A stretch of 64,000 nt of DNA from Steinernema hermaphroditum (lineage: Eukaryota; Nematoda; Chromadorea; Rhabditida; Steinernematidae): contig CM059623.1 in the NCBI GenBank assembly GCA_030435675.1, forward strand, positions 3,746,012-3,810,011, read 5' to 3'. The translations under genes and the position numbers were made by a program. The number at the start of each line of letters is the position of its first letter. Within the stretch, counting starts at the first letter, position 1. This document shows, piece by piece, positions 12,081 to 27,700 of this stretch. The notes beneath the pieces are model-generated. The model saw only the letters and a list, made by a program, of their open reading frames with translations. It made no database searches and was not told where the DNA came from.

Positions 12081-12682
12081 GATATCGATGGATTCTGCGC
12101 TCATCAATGTTGCTGTGGCTTGTTGACGGTGATCTCGGTCACGACTGACGCTTTGTTTCAATCAATGTTGTTTTGTTTCAGTTTTTAAGTTTTGCTCTTC
12201 TTACATAAATGCAATTAAACGTGATTCTAGTCTCATCTGTTGGGTTCACCCGTTACCGCCATACACACTTTCTGAAATCGCACTTGTTGGAAGCTAGCTA
12301 TAGAACAGATAAATAGTGTCAATGGGAGGTATCACTATAGGTGCAAATGTCTAGTCTGTAATCTCGGTGCAATGTGTAGACAGTGTGAGCGGTGGTGCTG
12401 ACATGAATACGGTCTGGGTGTCTGGTACACAAGAAATTTGTCTCATATGTGGCTCGTAGACAGCACTACGGAGCAAGAGCAATACCCGTCAAAGCTCGCT
12501 TGCCTATCCAGTGCACTTTTTTAATAGCAATGAGTTTCAGCGTGGTCCCGTAACGATCGCACTCAAACGCGGGAAATCGTTGTGTTTCACTTTTCAATTT
12601 GCTCTAAATCGTTTGCCACTCTTTCTGGGCGTGCTTTTCATAAGTTTAGGCGGAAAAATTTCCATGAAATCCTTATTTTCAG
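12081..12682. other. spacer between CCT6 and POLD1
   Basis: About 600 bp without a supported gene. It holds the CCT6 3' UTR and an AGAC/GTCT-rich patch at 12340-12480. It ends with the ATTTTCAG acceptor at 12682, one base before the POLD1 ATG. Confidence 0.5.
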
Positions 12683-12683
12683 A

Positions 12684-15600
12684 ATGTCCAGCGCAGCGAT
12701 GTGGAAGAGGCCTCCTTTGCCGGATAGCATCAGAACCGGAGGGTTCGCCATGCAAGTCGTCGATCTGGATTACTACATTGGTGTGTTTTATGATGAAGCT
12801 GTTGAACTAACTCTTTTTTTTTGCTCTAGACGATGAACGTCCCGGCTCTGGAGTCACATTCAGGCTGTTCGGTGTGACAAACAAAGGAAATTCAGTGTGC
12901 GTACATGTCACCGGCTATACACCCTATCTGTACGTTCTCGCGCCCAACGGTTTCGGCTCGGAACACGTTGATCTGGCCATTCGTGTTTTGAATGATCAAA
13001 TGAAAAAGGTGAACTACCTTAACCGAACATTCATTCGATGCATGTTGTTTCAGGCCAGTTCTAATACCGGAGTTGGTGCGAATCAGCAGCTAGTCACGAA
13101 AATTGAGCTAGTAAAGGGTCAGAACCTTTATGGGTACCGCGATGAGAATCAAGAAAAGTTAACATTCTTGAAGGTCTTTGTCCTAATCCCGAAATTGATT
13201 GGGATATGTATGTTAATGCTGTTTTTCTCGGAAATTTAGGATATTTTTAGGCAAATCCGCCGTCATGAACGGCGTGGATCTCACGGCTTCAGGCAGTTCG
13301 CAGTCTCTTCAATGTTTCGAAGCCAATATCGACCAAGAAATTAGGTTCATGGCCGATACAGATTTGGTCGGATGCGGATGGGTAGAGCTCAAGAAGGGAG
13401 ACTATAAAGTTAGAGATAGACGCCACACCCGCTGCCAGCTTGAGGTGCCGAGTTTATGTGGTTTCAAAGCTAAACGACCTCGTTTAGGTGAACATTTCTG
13501 TGGATAAGCTTGTCGTGCATGCGCCCACCTCAGCAGAATGGAGTGCTGTTGCCCCGCTAAGGACACTCAGCTTTGATATTGAATGTATGGGACGTCGAGG
13601 TGGGCCTGTTTGTGTTGATTAGAGTGATATGGCTTATTTGAAGGAATCTTCCCGGAACCGAAGTTTGACAGCGTAATTCAAATCGCGAATATGGTTCGAT
13701 TGGAGGGCGAAAACGAGCCGTTCATTAAGAACTGCTTCGTCATTGGAACATGTTCTCCGGTTATTGGATCTGACATTATAGAATGCAAGGACGAGCAAGA
13801 ACTGCTCAAGGCAAGGACATCGTTTCTGGGCAAGGAGATCACGTAATTTCCGTTTTTAAGAAATGGACAGAATTCATCCAAGAGGTCGACCCGGACATCA
13901 TCACGGGATACAACATTCAGAACTTTGATCTGCCGTACATTATAAATCGCGCTGAAACATTGAAAGTATGTCACTAATTCAATCGACGCATCAATATATC
14001 ACGTCTTGTAGATCGCCAATCCAGTGTCATTTCTTGGCAGGATAGAAAAGACGCCTTCGAAAGTGCGCGAAACTACTCTGCAGTCGAAGCAGATGGGCAA
14101 TCGAACAATGAAAAGTGTCAACATGGAAGGCAGAATTACGTTTGATGTGCTGCAGGTAGGTTGTGCCACCGTTTACGTCCGATTGTCTGCTCGAAAATGA
14201 ACACAGTCTGTCTCAAAGTCTGCAGTGCGTAATAGACTCGTCCTATCTGGAAACGAGTCGTACCGAGCGAAATATCTGCTGCAGATCAGTCGTGTCTGAA
14301 TGTTGCAATAATGACGAGACTCTGTCTGTGAAGCGTTTCAATTTTCGATGTCCGGCGAAAAGTCTGTGTCTGTAAATTTCCTAGTGAAATTAAGACACGT
14401 GCCTTATATTCGAGCTGTGTTCCTACGACCCCGCTAATCGGTCGTCTTTAGGTCGTTCTACGCGACTATAAGCTGCGAAGCTATACACTGAACAACGTCA
14501 GTTACCACTTCCTATGTGAACAAAAGGAAGATGTAGAATATTCCATCATCCCTGATCTGCAGGTATGATCATAGGGACACCATACGACATATAGGTCTAC
14601 ATACATTTAGAATGGAACGGCAGAAACAAGGCGACGCTTGGCTGTCTACTGTATGAAGGACGCCCTTCTGCCTCTTAAGCTTTTGGAGAAGCTAATGTCC
14701 ATTATCAACTACATGGAAATGGCTCGTGTTACCGGAGTTCCCCTTAATTTCCTTCTGTCTCGCGGCCAGCAAGTGAAGGTGCTTTCACAAATTCTGCGAA
14801 AGGTCTGTTGGTTGTGGGCGTACGGTCTACTTCGGAAGTATTGTAGACGAAAAGTGAGAATCTGTTCTTGCCGGTTATTGAAGCACGTCAGAACGACGGA
14901 GAAACATATGAAGGAGCCACCGTCATTGAGCCGAAGCGAGGGTTTTATAAGGAGCCTATTGCGACGCTCGATTTCGCTTCACTGTATCCGTCCATTATGA
15001 TTGCGCATAACTTCTGTTACACTACGTTGCTGGACAAGCCAATGTCTGGGTAAGTGTTGAACCACAGAAAAGCGGCATTAGACACATTGAATTGCATATA
15101 TGGTGTATTGTACTGCTTATTCTAGAATGGTGGAAGGCGTCGATTACATCAAAACCCCATCGAATAACTTCTTCGTGAAGCAAAGCCGTAGACAAGGACT
15201 ATTACCGAAAATTTTGGAAGACTTGCTGTCGGCTCGAAAGAAAGCGAAAACTGACTTGAAGAATGAAACTGATCCATTCAGAAAGATGGTCTTGAACGGT
15301 CGCCAGCTTGCTCTCAAAATCAGCGCCAACTCGGTCTACGGTTTCACTGGAGCCACTGTAGGAAAGTTGCCTTGCCTACAGATATCGCAATCTGTAACGG
15401 CTTTCGGACGACAGATGATAGATTTGACGAAAGAGGCTGTAGAAGGTCCGGCTGTCGTTGACGAGCATTTCATGTATATTGCTTGCAGAGCGCTACAAGA
15501 AAGGAGCCCTCGATGGAAAATGCGAAAAAGACGCGGTTGTAGTGTACGGTGATACAGATTCTGTCATGGTGAATTTCGGTGTTGAAACCGTCGCCGAAGC

Positions 15601-17010
15601 AATGGCGCTCGGGCAAGACGCTGCAGTTGAAGTTAGCAAGCAATTTATTGCACCTATCAAGTTGGAATTCGAAAAGGCAAGTTTAGTATAGACGTCTAAA
15701 TAGACGTTGTCTGAAAGCCAGCAACGTCGAATATCTGGTCTAAAAACGCTGTTTGTCACAAGACACAATTGTCTGTCTTTCTGCACCGAGACTGGAAGCC
15801 TTGAATTTGGACTCGTTTTTCGCATTGCAATAGCGGTCGATCTCATCTGCAATTCTTCAGGTATATGCGCCATTCCTTCTCATCAACAAGAAGCGCTACG
15901 CCGGGCTCTACTTTACACGACCGGATACATACGATAAGATGGATTGCAAAGGTCTAGAGACAGTACGTCGTGATAACTGTCCGTTGGTAGCTACTGTTCT
16001 CGGCACCTGCTTGAAAAAGTTGTTGATTGATCGGTTTGCAGTGGTCCTCGCCTATCCTTGTTACATTCATGTTTCAGCGATCCGACCGGTGCCTTGGACT
16101 ACGCCAAGGCGATGATTTCCGATCTTCTCTGCAACAGAATCGATATCAGCATGCTGATTATCAGCAAAGAGCTGACTCGCAAAGGAGACGTCAGTTTCAG
16201 TCTGTCTGACGCCCGTTCATGTATCAGTTTCAGAAGTATCAATCGAAACTTGCTCACGTGGAATTGGCCGAGCGCATGCGTAAAAGAGACGCCGGATCGG
16301 CTCCTCGGTTAGGTGATCGAGTGCCGTATGTGATGACTGCAGGATGCAAGAATCAGCCTGCTTATGAAAGGGCCGAGGATCCGATTTATGTCCTGCAAAA
16401 CAGCGTTCCTATCGATACTGAATACTACTTGAAGAATCAGTTGGCAAAGCCCTTGGCGCGTATATTCGAGCCTATTCTCGGTGATAAGGCGGAGACTATG
16501 TTGACAGGTCAGTGTCTCAGTCGACTATGCGTGTCTTCATCTGTACTTTTCAGAGGGCAGCCACACGCGAGTCAAATCCGTCTCGCACAGTCGCGTTGGA
16601 GGATTGGCCGCGTTCACCAAGAAATCAGCTACTTGTCTCGGCTGCAAGGCTGTATTGAAATCTGGAGACGACGCGACATGCAGTCATTGCAAGTCTAATG
16701 AACCGAGCATTTATCTGGAAAAAGTTGGCTTCACTCTCGTTTCCTTATTTAGCCTCCTTTACGCTTAGATCGCCCAACTGAATGATACACAAACCAAGTT
16801 TGGTAGACTATGGACGGAATGTCAAAATTGTGCCGGTACACTGCACGAAGAAGTGCTTTGTTCATCGTAAGTCTATGCGACCGAGACTGGTGCTCTATAT
16901 AGTGACTATTTAGGCGCGACTGCCCAATCTTTTACATGCGAGAGAAGCTGAGGGTTGACCTCAGAGATCAGATGGCGGTGCTGAAGAGGTTTGGACCTCC
17001 TACGTGGTAA
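12684..17010 (+). CDS. POLD1: DNA polymerase delta catalytic subunit
   Basis: Nineteen exons: 12684-12780, 12830-13008, 13054-13207, 13251-13444, 13488-13599, 13644-13810, 13861-13965, 14012-14155, 14452-14562, 14611-14802, 14847-15049, 15126-15445, 15489-15676, 15861-16033, 16078-16189, 16234-16507, 16554-16723, 16769-16866, 16914-17010. All phases close, giving 1029 residues (human 1107; the disordered N-terminus is shorter). Family B exonuclease motifs: Exo I FDIE (about 237-240), Exo [11 protein letters not shown] (about 318-326), Exo III YCMKD (about 434-438). Polymerase motifs: [11 protein letters not shown] (about 527), [20 protein letters not shown] (about 679-684). The C-terminal CysA zinc and CysB iron-sulfur cysteines are present (CLGC..CSHC; CQNC..CSSRDC). 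The enzyme is the lagging-strand replicase with PCNA. Two introns, 13811-13860 and 15677-15860, use GC donors after AAG. Introns 8 (296 bp) and 13 (184 bp) are longer and AGAC-rich. Confidence 0.96.
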
Positions 17011-17590
17011 TTCGGTGTGCAATGATCTCACTATAAGTGACTGATATATTTTATGTTGTAATCTCTTTGAAAACTTTAGAAATATTACGTGTATACAAGT
17101 ATTGAATAAACTGTATTACGGCGATGGTGAAGTGGTCTGTTGTGGGCTCCTCTTTCTACGTTTGCTGTCTGTGCTTGGGTTTGCTGACGCTGTGTTGGAA
17201 AGCGCTGTCCTATCGTTGTTACGACGGGGAGATGGGACACACGACCGACTCGTGGAGAATGTGATACACAAATGATACTTAGCTGAGGGACTGTCTCAAG
17301 AGGGCGGGTCCGAGTCTGCCCTCAACAGTAGTTGCAGCCGCAGACTGTCTAACTCTATCTATCGATTTTGTGAACTGTCGAGACGTCTCCATTTTGCTCT
17401 GGTCGAATCGCACTTTTTGCGAGCGCGAGTGGTCGGCTTTCTTCGCATTTGAGGTGAGTCCCGCAGCGCTTGGCAGAGGATTTTTTGACTAGTAGTGCAG
17501 CGCGCCATCTGCGCATCGTTCTCTGTCTCGCGCCCTTGTTGTGACATTTCTGTCCCCTGTTTTGAAATTTCTTTACAACTCATTTTTCAG
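17011..17590. other. spacer between POLD1 and U2AF large subunit
   Basis: About 580 bp with no supported gene. An AATAAA for POLD1 lies at about 17105. AGAC/GTCT half sites cluster at 17280-17400. A CATTTTTCAG acceptor abuts the next ATG. Confidence 0.5.
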
Positions 17591-19250
<1,660 letters not shown>

Positions 19251-19719
19251 TCCACCTCTTCTTAGTTCTCATTGTGTATCATTTAGGAAAACGAATAAAA
19301 AGCTTGTGTCATAGTTGCGTTGAGTTTCGAGGATGAAACCAAGTCTGACCAAACTTATTAGATGCCAGATATTCGCCTCGCAGATCTCGGGTTTCTGGAA
19401 CTAGATAAGCCGGATTTGCCTCATCCAAATTGGCACTTTCTTCCTCATCCTCTGGCCACCGTTTACATCCGCTCCCCACCCCACCGATCACATCCACCCG
19501 ATTTCCATCAGGAAGGCGACTTCCGAATCCCATTTCGAATTGAAATCGGCGGCGACCTTTGGATGCGCAGCTTTTCGCTGATTTAGAACGTCCGCAGGCA
19601 TTGAATTCGAGCGTAACTCGTCGAGCGCCTGCAGGATTATCTTCTGTGATCGCGCGGGTGCGCAAAGAGGGCGACACGAGGCGATTGTGTCGTCAGTGGC
19701 GGCGATGCCCGAGTCCGGG

Positions 19720-21704
19720 ATGCTGCGACATGTTCTTCTTATCCTCAGCTGCTTATGTTTCGTCTCGAAAGCTCAATGTAAGTGTCTGGAAAGGGACTTT
19801 CGTCTGTCTAGACAGTATTGGTCTAGCCTCGCTTGAGAACAACCTTCAGTTCCAGGGTTTCCACCGCAGCCTCCGCCGCTCGGCCTCAATCTCACCTCCT
19901 TCGAGCTGACCAGGCTCCAAGAACTTGTAGACAGTCTACAGATCGAGCAATACGACAAGTTCCTGGTCGACAAAGTTAGACAGGTTTTCCCGCATCAGGT
20001 TGGTTCGCCGTGTTTTGATGAGGCGCGCATTGTAAACAGTTTATGGGAAGGTTTTGAAGCGATTGGGGACCGGAATCGGAGGGGATAATATAGACAGTGT
20101 TCACACAGGAATGGTTCACTGTTAGAATCTTATCAACAATGATTTCTCCTCTTGAAGTTAGATTCTGCCTGTATTCGGGGCCTTTTTCTGCACTAAAAAT
20201 AATCACAAAGGAGACCTAGGGGTTGAGTGGATAGAAGGCTAGTCAAGAAAAGCTCATCTCTCCTTCAGTCACAATCCCTTAGAACACCCCTATTGTTTCA
20301 ACTCCAACTGTGAAAACATTTTGCGTTTTCGTCACTATATAATTGGACTATTACGCGTTACATCACTGCAAAATTGCTCGACGAGATAATTGCATCACAC
20401 AGGTGCCATCGTGAAAGATGTCACGGAAACATTTCTTACACACAATCTTTGAAATGTGAACCGCATTGACCTCCAACATAAGATGGTGTAGACTGGATAC
20501 AAATGAGCCTGGAAATGGATTAACCCAGATGAAGCGAGAGTCGCTTGTAATAATGAGACAAATAGCGCTATGTAGATTCAAAAATAAATCAACAATGTTT
20601 CACATAAACAGAGAGTCTTTCTATTTTTCGACCCAAAAATTCATGGAATGGCTGACCTTATGGGTGCACCGGAAAGCAATGTTGTTGTTGCGTCCCCTCT
20701 TCACTCGTTTTCTATGAGGATCATACCTCTTCATGGTTATATGTGTTCGACGTTCGATGATTTTTCTTAACTTTGGGGCCATTCGAGCCCGACTACGACT
20801 TGACTATAGTGGACAAAAGACCTTCAGATTTTTTTGCCTATTTGATCGTGAAGGTGGAAGTCCAACTCGACTACGGCTCGACTGTTTGTAGTAATTAATC
20901 TCACCATCCCGTGTAATTGAATGTCTTTGTCTTCGAGTGCCCGAGTTCCCAGCCTCGCGCCACGCTTTCCCAGGCTTCGCCGATACTTTGCCGCCGTGTT
21001 AAGCGTCCCCTAATCCCGAAGACGAAATGAGTCAGCCGAAACGGTGTTTCCAGCTTGCGACTTTTGGACTCTTTTGTTAATCCTGCGAAGGTGAAAGTTA
21101 AGATGAGGTTCGCTCTAAAGGGAGGCTGGGATAGAAGTAGTGAGAAGTGGTATGAAATGCTAAAAAGCAAGAAAATCAAGCTTTACAGAAAAAGAGTTGT
21201 TTCCTTATCCTACGACCTTTTCAGGCCACTCAGAGAATGGTGATCGACCGTCTCCCCCTCTTCAACTCGCCCCCTTCCCTCAGCATGGTTCTCTCCAACA
21301 TGACCGACTCGAAGATACAGGAGATCAAGCTCATGAAGAACGGCACCCAGATGCCCGCACTCATCGGCGTCTATCGAGAGATTCTGAGCCGAGTGACTCC
21401 GTCCGAGATCCGCATTTCTCGTAATATCCTCGCCCCTCTCCTCTTCGGGCGCTACAACGTCATCGAAGGTCTCAGCAACGGCATGATGTTCCCTCAGCTG
21501 CCTCACTTTCCCATCAACCCCAACGGCGGCGTTGTGCCCAGCATCCCCACCATCCAGATTCCCCCCTTAGGAGGCCAGATGCCCACCCAGCAGCTGAGCC
21601 CCTTCCTTGGCGGCCCTTGGTACGGTTGGCCGAAGCCGACTCCCATTTATTGGCCCACATATTCCATGTTCTTACAGAAGCCCTTCTGGCCGCGTCAGCG
21701 ATAA
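19720..21704 (+). CDS. small secreted protein, unknown family
   Basis: Three exons: 19720-19777, 19856-19998, 21225-21704; 226 residues. The first residues MLRHVLLILSCLCFVSKAQ are a clear signal peptide. An in-frame ATG at 19705 would add five residues. After a Pro-rich start (WFPPQPPPLG) come predicted helices with many Leu/Ile (about 35-130), then a Pro/Gly/Gln-rich tail with repeated PQ, PFLGG and WP motifs. There are no cysteines beyond the signal peptide. I do not recognise the family; a nematode-specific secreted or cuticle-associated protein is possible. Intron 2 (19999-21224, 1226 bp) is much longer than its neighbours because it contains a repeat arm at about 20710-21165. The stop codon is fused to the poly(A) signal (TAATAAA). 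The gene converges on the GABA receptor gene with 41 bp between stop codons. Confidence 0.7.
20710..21165 (+). repeat. outer inverted repeat, left arm
   Basis: This segment reappears in inverted orientation at about 29895-30410, with long near-identical runs (for example around the CGAGTTCCCAGCCTCGCGCC block). The right arm carries an extra insert of roughly 40 bp near 30270-30310. The left arm sits entirely inside the last intron of the secreted-protein gene. No transposase frame is visible in either arm. Confidence 0.85.
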
Positions 21705-21745
21705 TAAAGTCGATTTCTTTTGTCTTTTCTTGAGCTGTCCTGAGA

Positions 21746-24700
21746 TCATTGCATCATCGTGTAGTAGCCCCAGTAGAAGAGACTGCAAAGGAAAGGTCAA
21801 GGCAAGGTAGGAAAGGAAGGAGCTCACTTGAAGATGATGAAACTGGCGGGGAAAATGATTCGCGAGTGTTTGTCGATGACGTTGACGTCGCGGACGTGGA
21901 TCGACGGGATCGCCGCTTTGGCGCGTTGAAAGCTCCGGTGGAGGCTGGTCTTGATGGTGGCGCCGCGGAGTTTCGCCGACGTCAGACGGCGTTTTCTTGT
22001 ACTACTGTACGAGAATTAGTAGAACAGAAGGTCAAGAGAGCATGAAGACGTTGTTAGGATATAAAGAATATCTATTTTTGTGGGTATTTATATGTGAATA
22101 TTTGGCGATTTTCGAATAATTTCGGTTGCAGACCCTAGACAAATTAGGAACTGAGGGCGGCATCGAACCCACCCCGACCGGTTTACAAATCAAAGGCGTT
22201 CGCAATGAGCCACATCAACACTTCAAGGGACCAGGGTCTGCTGCCACTATGCCTCTGGAAATCACTTTTTACTTTTTGAATCCTTTCTAGCCCGCGTTGT
22301 GATCATCATTTTTGCCACCCGCATGCCTATAGTGTCTCCATCGGATATGCCGTTAGGTCTTTCGTTATCTTTACCAAGATCTAGCCTTCTAACTTACTTG
22401 GCGTTGTTCTGACGGAACCTGATCTTTCCACTCGTCTGGTTCAGGTTCACATTAGTGCATCGCGGATAGTCGGGCGTGCTGTCGATCTCGCACACTTCGG
22501 CGTCCTGCAGAAGCGACGGAAGCGGGCTGTTTGTTCGATTGTGAGCGGCCGCGGGCCGCGCGGTCGTTTCGGGAACTCGCCGGTCGACGACGGTCTCTTC
22601 GATGAAACTCTGCGGGAGACCGAAGTTACTGTAGTTGACGGCGCCCTCGCGGTCCTCCTTGTTGGCGAAGGCGTCGCCGTTCAGCGGCCAGCCTTCCTCG
22701 TTGGCGCGACGCCGAGCGCGACGACCCCAGTAGGAGTAGTTGACGGCGGCGTACTCGAGGAGCGCCGCGAAAACGAAGACGAAGCACATCACCAGGTAGA
22801 TGTCGATCGACTTGACGTAACTGATGCGGGGCAGCGATTGGCGGACGCCTGTGCTGATCGTAGTCATCGTGAGGACGGTGGTGATGCCTGAAAAGGTGGT
22901 AGTGGAAATGGAAATGGTTAAGATGCGCCTAGTCGATTTTGATGGAAGTGGTCGCCAGAATATTTATATATTTTTTTGATTTTTTAGGTGACCCTCTAAC
23001 TTCCCCTTAGCAATGACAGAACCGTAATCCGTTTTGCTCATCGTTTGCCCAAACGGCGCTCATCGAACATTTCCTTTGAAACTTACGGATTCGAAAGGTT
23101 AGTCATGAATGGATTCCGCGCATTAAAGATCACAGAGACAATAAGGTCGGCGATGCGGATTAAAAAGACTATTGGAGCAGAAGCTGTGGTTGTGTTTTGG
23201 GTTCATAGTACGTACCCAAGGAGGAACTGGGGTTACGTGGAACCGTTGAATCATAGGCCACTCATGGGCCCCGATCCAGACAGGTTCCACGGTCAAATGC
23301 CTTGTTCAAGGGGGATGTTTGTTCCTTTCCAGAGCACTTTTCATTACCACAAGAAGGGATTGCTAGCAATGTTTTTCTAACAAGGGAGTGTCAAACATGA
23401 AACAACTGAGGCGTGTATTTTTTGGGTCAAGTTTGGGGGCACCTTTAAATGTTTCCTTCTAAATCGAATACATTTGGTGTCAGGAGTAAATGAAGCAGTT
23501 TTCTGGACTGCCTTAGATTGCGCTTTTTCACCGAATGAAGGCCATGTTTAAGCCTCCTTACTTCATCCACCTGGCCTCTAAAGCTGCTCTTAGATACGCG
23601 CTCCTTGCACTCCATTTCCGATTAAAAAAGAGCCCAGTGCCCTGAATTGTCCCTGTCCGTAGGACCTGATTTCGTGGCCCCATTCCCTCTTGACGTAACC
23701 CCTCACTTTGCATCATCGAACCCAAGAATTGCAATTCTGAAAAGCACACTTCGACGGTGCAACAAACACGATTCAAATGAAGTGAAGCGAAGTCATTAGT
23801 ATTCAGAGGTCACGCACTCGAGAGGATAATGGAAGTATCCTTGAGATTATAAAACTCACCGAGCGCCACTCTGGCTGACGTAGCCTCGTGGTTGATCCAG
23901 AAGGACACCCAGGAGAGCATGACGATGAGGATGCAGGGCAAATAGGTCTGGAAGACGAAGTAGCCAACGCTGCGTTGGAGCTGGAAGACGAGCGAGAGGC
24001 GCTGGTAAGCGCCGGTGGCCGTACGCACGATGCTGTCCTCCGTTTGGTAGCCGATGATGGTGAACTGTGGGACGTCGGCTTGGTCAACGCCGTGCACTGC
24101 GTGAGGGTGGTTCCATTTCATGAGCACTTCCGATGTGGTGTAGCCGTCTAAAAGTGATAGATTTTGAGCATTTTCCTCGTAAATGCTTTGTTGAAAAAAA
24201 CCTTTGTGTTGTTCCAGTTTTAGAACATATGACATTTGGGGCCCAGACATTGGTTTTTTATTATTGAGACGTATTCAATAATAGGTTCGGCCACGATGTT
24301 CATCCAAAGTGACCTATGGAATCTCTGGCGTCTTTTTTGTTACCGACTGAGGAGACCTTTTTTCAACAAAGACCTCAAAAAAGGAACTGATGAGTAAATG
24401 ACTGTGCTGCATCTTAAAATTTCTATAGTTCCCCGTTCTTCTTTTTGTGCACATGGGTCGCTTTTTGTGGGAAAACTTATAGGAGAATTGGCGACGCGGA
24501 GGTTCGCCGACGGTTCCGTGGGAATTGGCTCAATCACATGTTGTCCCACCCGGCAGTCGGTCCACAGAAAATGCGTCGAGCCCACGTACACACATCACGT
24601 ATTTTGAGGACCCAAGACTGGAGTGAATCGTCGCCTAAAGGTGGACTTCGTGACCGACCATGCAACGCGACCAAAAATGTGTTTTGAAGGGGTGTTAGAT

Positions 24701-27700
24701 GATTCATAAAGTTTATCTTACAGTGATAAATTGAAACTCGCGGCCAAAAAGAGCGGTCAAGTGGTCGATCGTAAACTAAGGCTGGTGTTTTTTGGATTTT
24801 CTATGATGATGATGTGATGATGATTGTGGGAGAATCGAGGTTGATGATAGCCCGCGATCTCCGGACCGCTCTGTAAGAGGTGCTAATCCTCGCGCTTTTA
24901 TTATACCAAGGAATGCGTATTCATTCGAAAGCAGCAGTGTGAGAGAGTCAGAGAGGTCAGAGAAAGTCAGGGTCAGGGGGTTATGGACTGAAAGGTCTAA
25001 CTTCCAAGGAACATGAACCATGCATGTGAAACACAGATAGATAGTGGAAAAAAGGAAAGTGACGGTCAAGTTGTCGATCGCGGGTTAATGCTAGTGTTTT
25101 TAGAATTTTCCTTTTAATGTTAGCTCTGCCATCCAGGTTGATGATAACCCGCCATCTCTGGACCGTTCCACGACAAGTGCTAAGCCCCGCGCTTTTATTA
25201 TATCCACACTTACTCTACCGTTTAAGAGCATCAGTGTGAGAGGCGCAGAGAAAACATAGAGTCAGTCGTCCTAGGCAACGCTTCCAAGGAGTAAACAACT
25301 GAATTCCCACATCCGAAAACGGAATCTCGTTTTATCTCGCCTTTATGTTTGCCTTATACTGTATTTTCATATTGAATTTGGCCGTTCAGATTTGATATCG
25401 CAAAAGTGCAACCTACAACTTTCGATCTCCACAGTGCAGTTCTGGAAATCCAATGGGTAATTCCGGAGGTCCATGTGGCAGGCCAGCGTCGAGGTGAACC
25501 TCATACCGTACGCCACTCGGCCGTCTCTTGTGATCCTCAACATTTTGTTCTTCTCTGTCACGTCGTGCAGAAATGAGTGTTTGTCGTTGGCGAGAAACGT
25601 GTCCGGAACCCAGATGTGCCTATAGATCAAGGAAGATTCATTTAGGTGATTGCGCCATCGCTTACTGTGAAAATTCTCCTGACAAGGTCATGTCTTCGAT
25701 GTTGATGTCGGGTGACCAGGAGAGACGTTCGTCTCGCCAGTACTGGTGGAGATACATGGTCACGGTATAATCCTGAAATGGTTTTTTTTTCTGCAAAAGG
25801 AAAGGGCGGCTTGTGACGTACCATATTCACTTCAGACATGCTGTCGAAAGATGCGATGATGATGTCCATGGTGAGCAGTAGGGCATCGCCTAAAATAAGA
25901 ACTTCACATTACAGTTCCTGGATATTGAGTAAAGAGGTCGTCAAAGTCTGGTAAAAACACTAGTTATAAAATATAGAAAAACTTATAAAATATACCGCGA
26001 GTGAATAGAAAAAACTTCTGCATCGCTAGGAATCGAACTCGCATCGGTCGTTTAATAGTCTGTCGTACTATCCACTGCACCATATTTCGCGCAGACAGCC
26101 GGATATGTAGTAGAGTGGCTAGCATTGGCGTTTGCCAAACGATCAACCCGGGTTCGAATCCCATCGGAGTTACGAATTCGCAGATTAATCGAAGAACTGC
26201 GTTTTTTTTGTGATTTTATGTTAAAAACTGAATAAAAGAACACATTTTATGCCTCCTCCTTCGTCAAACATACATGTGTTTCTCAGCGTTCTCCAAGTTC
26301 ATTATTTTCTTGCAAATCTAAACAAGTTTTTGCTGTAGATTTTCCTATAAACTACAGCGAGATGTATTTTCACAGAGATTCTTAAATACTCTCTAAAAAT
26401 ATCTATCTGCACTTAAAAAAATCCGCGCGGCGCTTTGTTTATAAGCAGGTAATGCTAGGTTTCATCTTTCTCTAAATACGGACTGCGTATATGGATTAAT
26501 TTTGGATTGTTTCTCCTTGTTCATTTTGCAAATGGTTATTCAAAGTTTGTCCAGCTGTATCTACTCTGTGTCCGTTCTTTTGGAATACGTGCATATGAAG
26601 ATCGTGCTAAAAGGAGTAAGAAGTCATTTAATAATACATGGAGAAATGATCATAAAATGAGCTGGACGTTATAAGTCGTTGTGATAGAATGACCAACTCT
26701 GCTTGGGAACTTTGCAAGGAAATTTGAGCATGTACTTCTGAGTGTGCAGCCTTTCAAAAACTCCTCCATTCCATATATAGCCGCAAGAATGCCTCAAATT
26801 AGATGATACCCTAGGCGTCTTTGTTTACATGCAGATAATGTCAGATTCTAACAGACGATAAACATGAAATTTCGTCAAATACGTAATCTCCGCGTCTTTG
26901 TTTTTGCTATGTAGCCGTATATCATCGAATAATGGTAGTGATCATGGGAGTGGTCTGCCTTCCTGGAATGGGTGATTTTTTTATTTCTGCAGGTAGATTT
27001 TAGAACACGGTTCTTTTTCCTCTTCGATATTGATAATTACATAAATTAAAAATGTACTGATTTACAGCCTTATTTATCTTTTGGCGATTCTAATACCTTC
27101 AGAAATCGCATGCCTGAGTCATCAGTTCATGCGCACCATACTTAACCCTTTAGATCTAACCATTTCTTACATGATTGACCAATCTTTGTTCTGTGACTGT
27201 GCCGATTATCTTAGGACAAGAAACGAAGAAAACTACAAAGAATTAATTGGGAAGGGAATCGAACCCAGACCCGTAAAGCGGTAAGCGAGGCTCTAACCAG
27301 ATAGACCATAACGGTTGACTATAGTCACTTGTAAGTGACTTTCGAAGGGTATTTTTATGGTCAGGTGGGCGTCCAACAGGATTTCACTCAAGTATGCCTT
27401 CTACCAATGTGCCAGTTCAATCACATCGGACGGTTCCCTTGTATGTTCAGTGGACCACATTCTACTTGGAATTGTGCCAGATGGAATTACCTCGTGTAAT
27501 TCAGTGCCCTGTACTTGTTAGTACCCATTGCTGTGCGCTCTTCACGTGCCTTCTAAACAAAGCCTAATCGCCGGAAATCCACCGAGCGTGACGTCCACGG
27601 CACATCATTGCCCCGAAAGCTTGCAACGTTCGCACACGTCGACATCGCCGCCTTTTGACAGATTAAGCGTCATTTCGCGGGCGTACCGTCCCTGATAATA

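Noticed and set aside
27249..27316. Possible functional tRNA gene
   Set aside because: Acceptor stem ends do not pair; kept only as a tRNA-like repeat.
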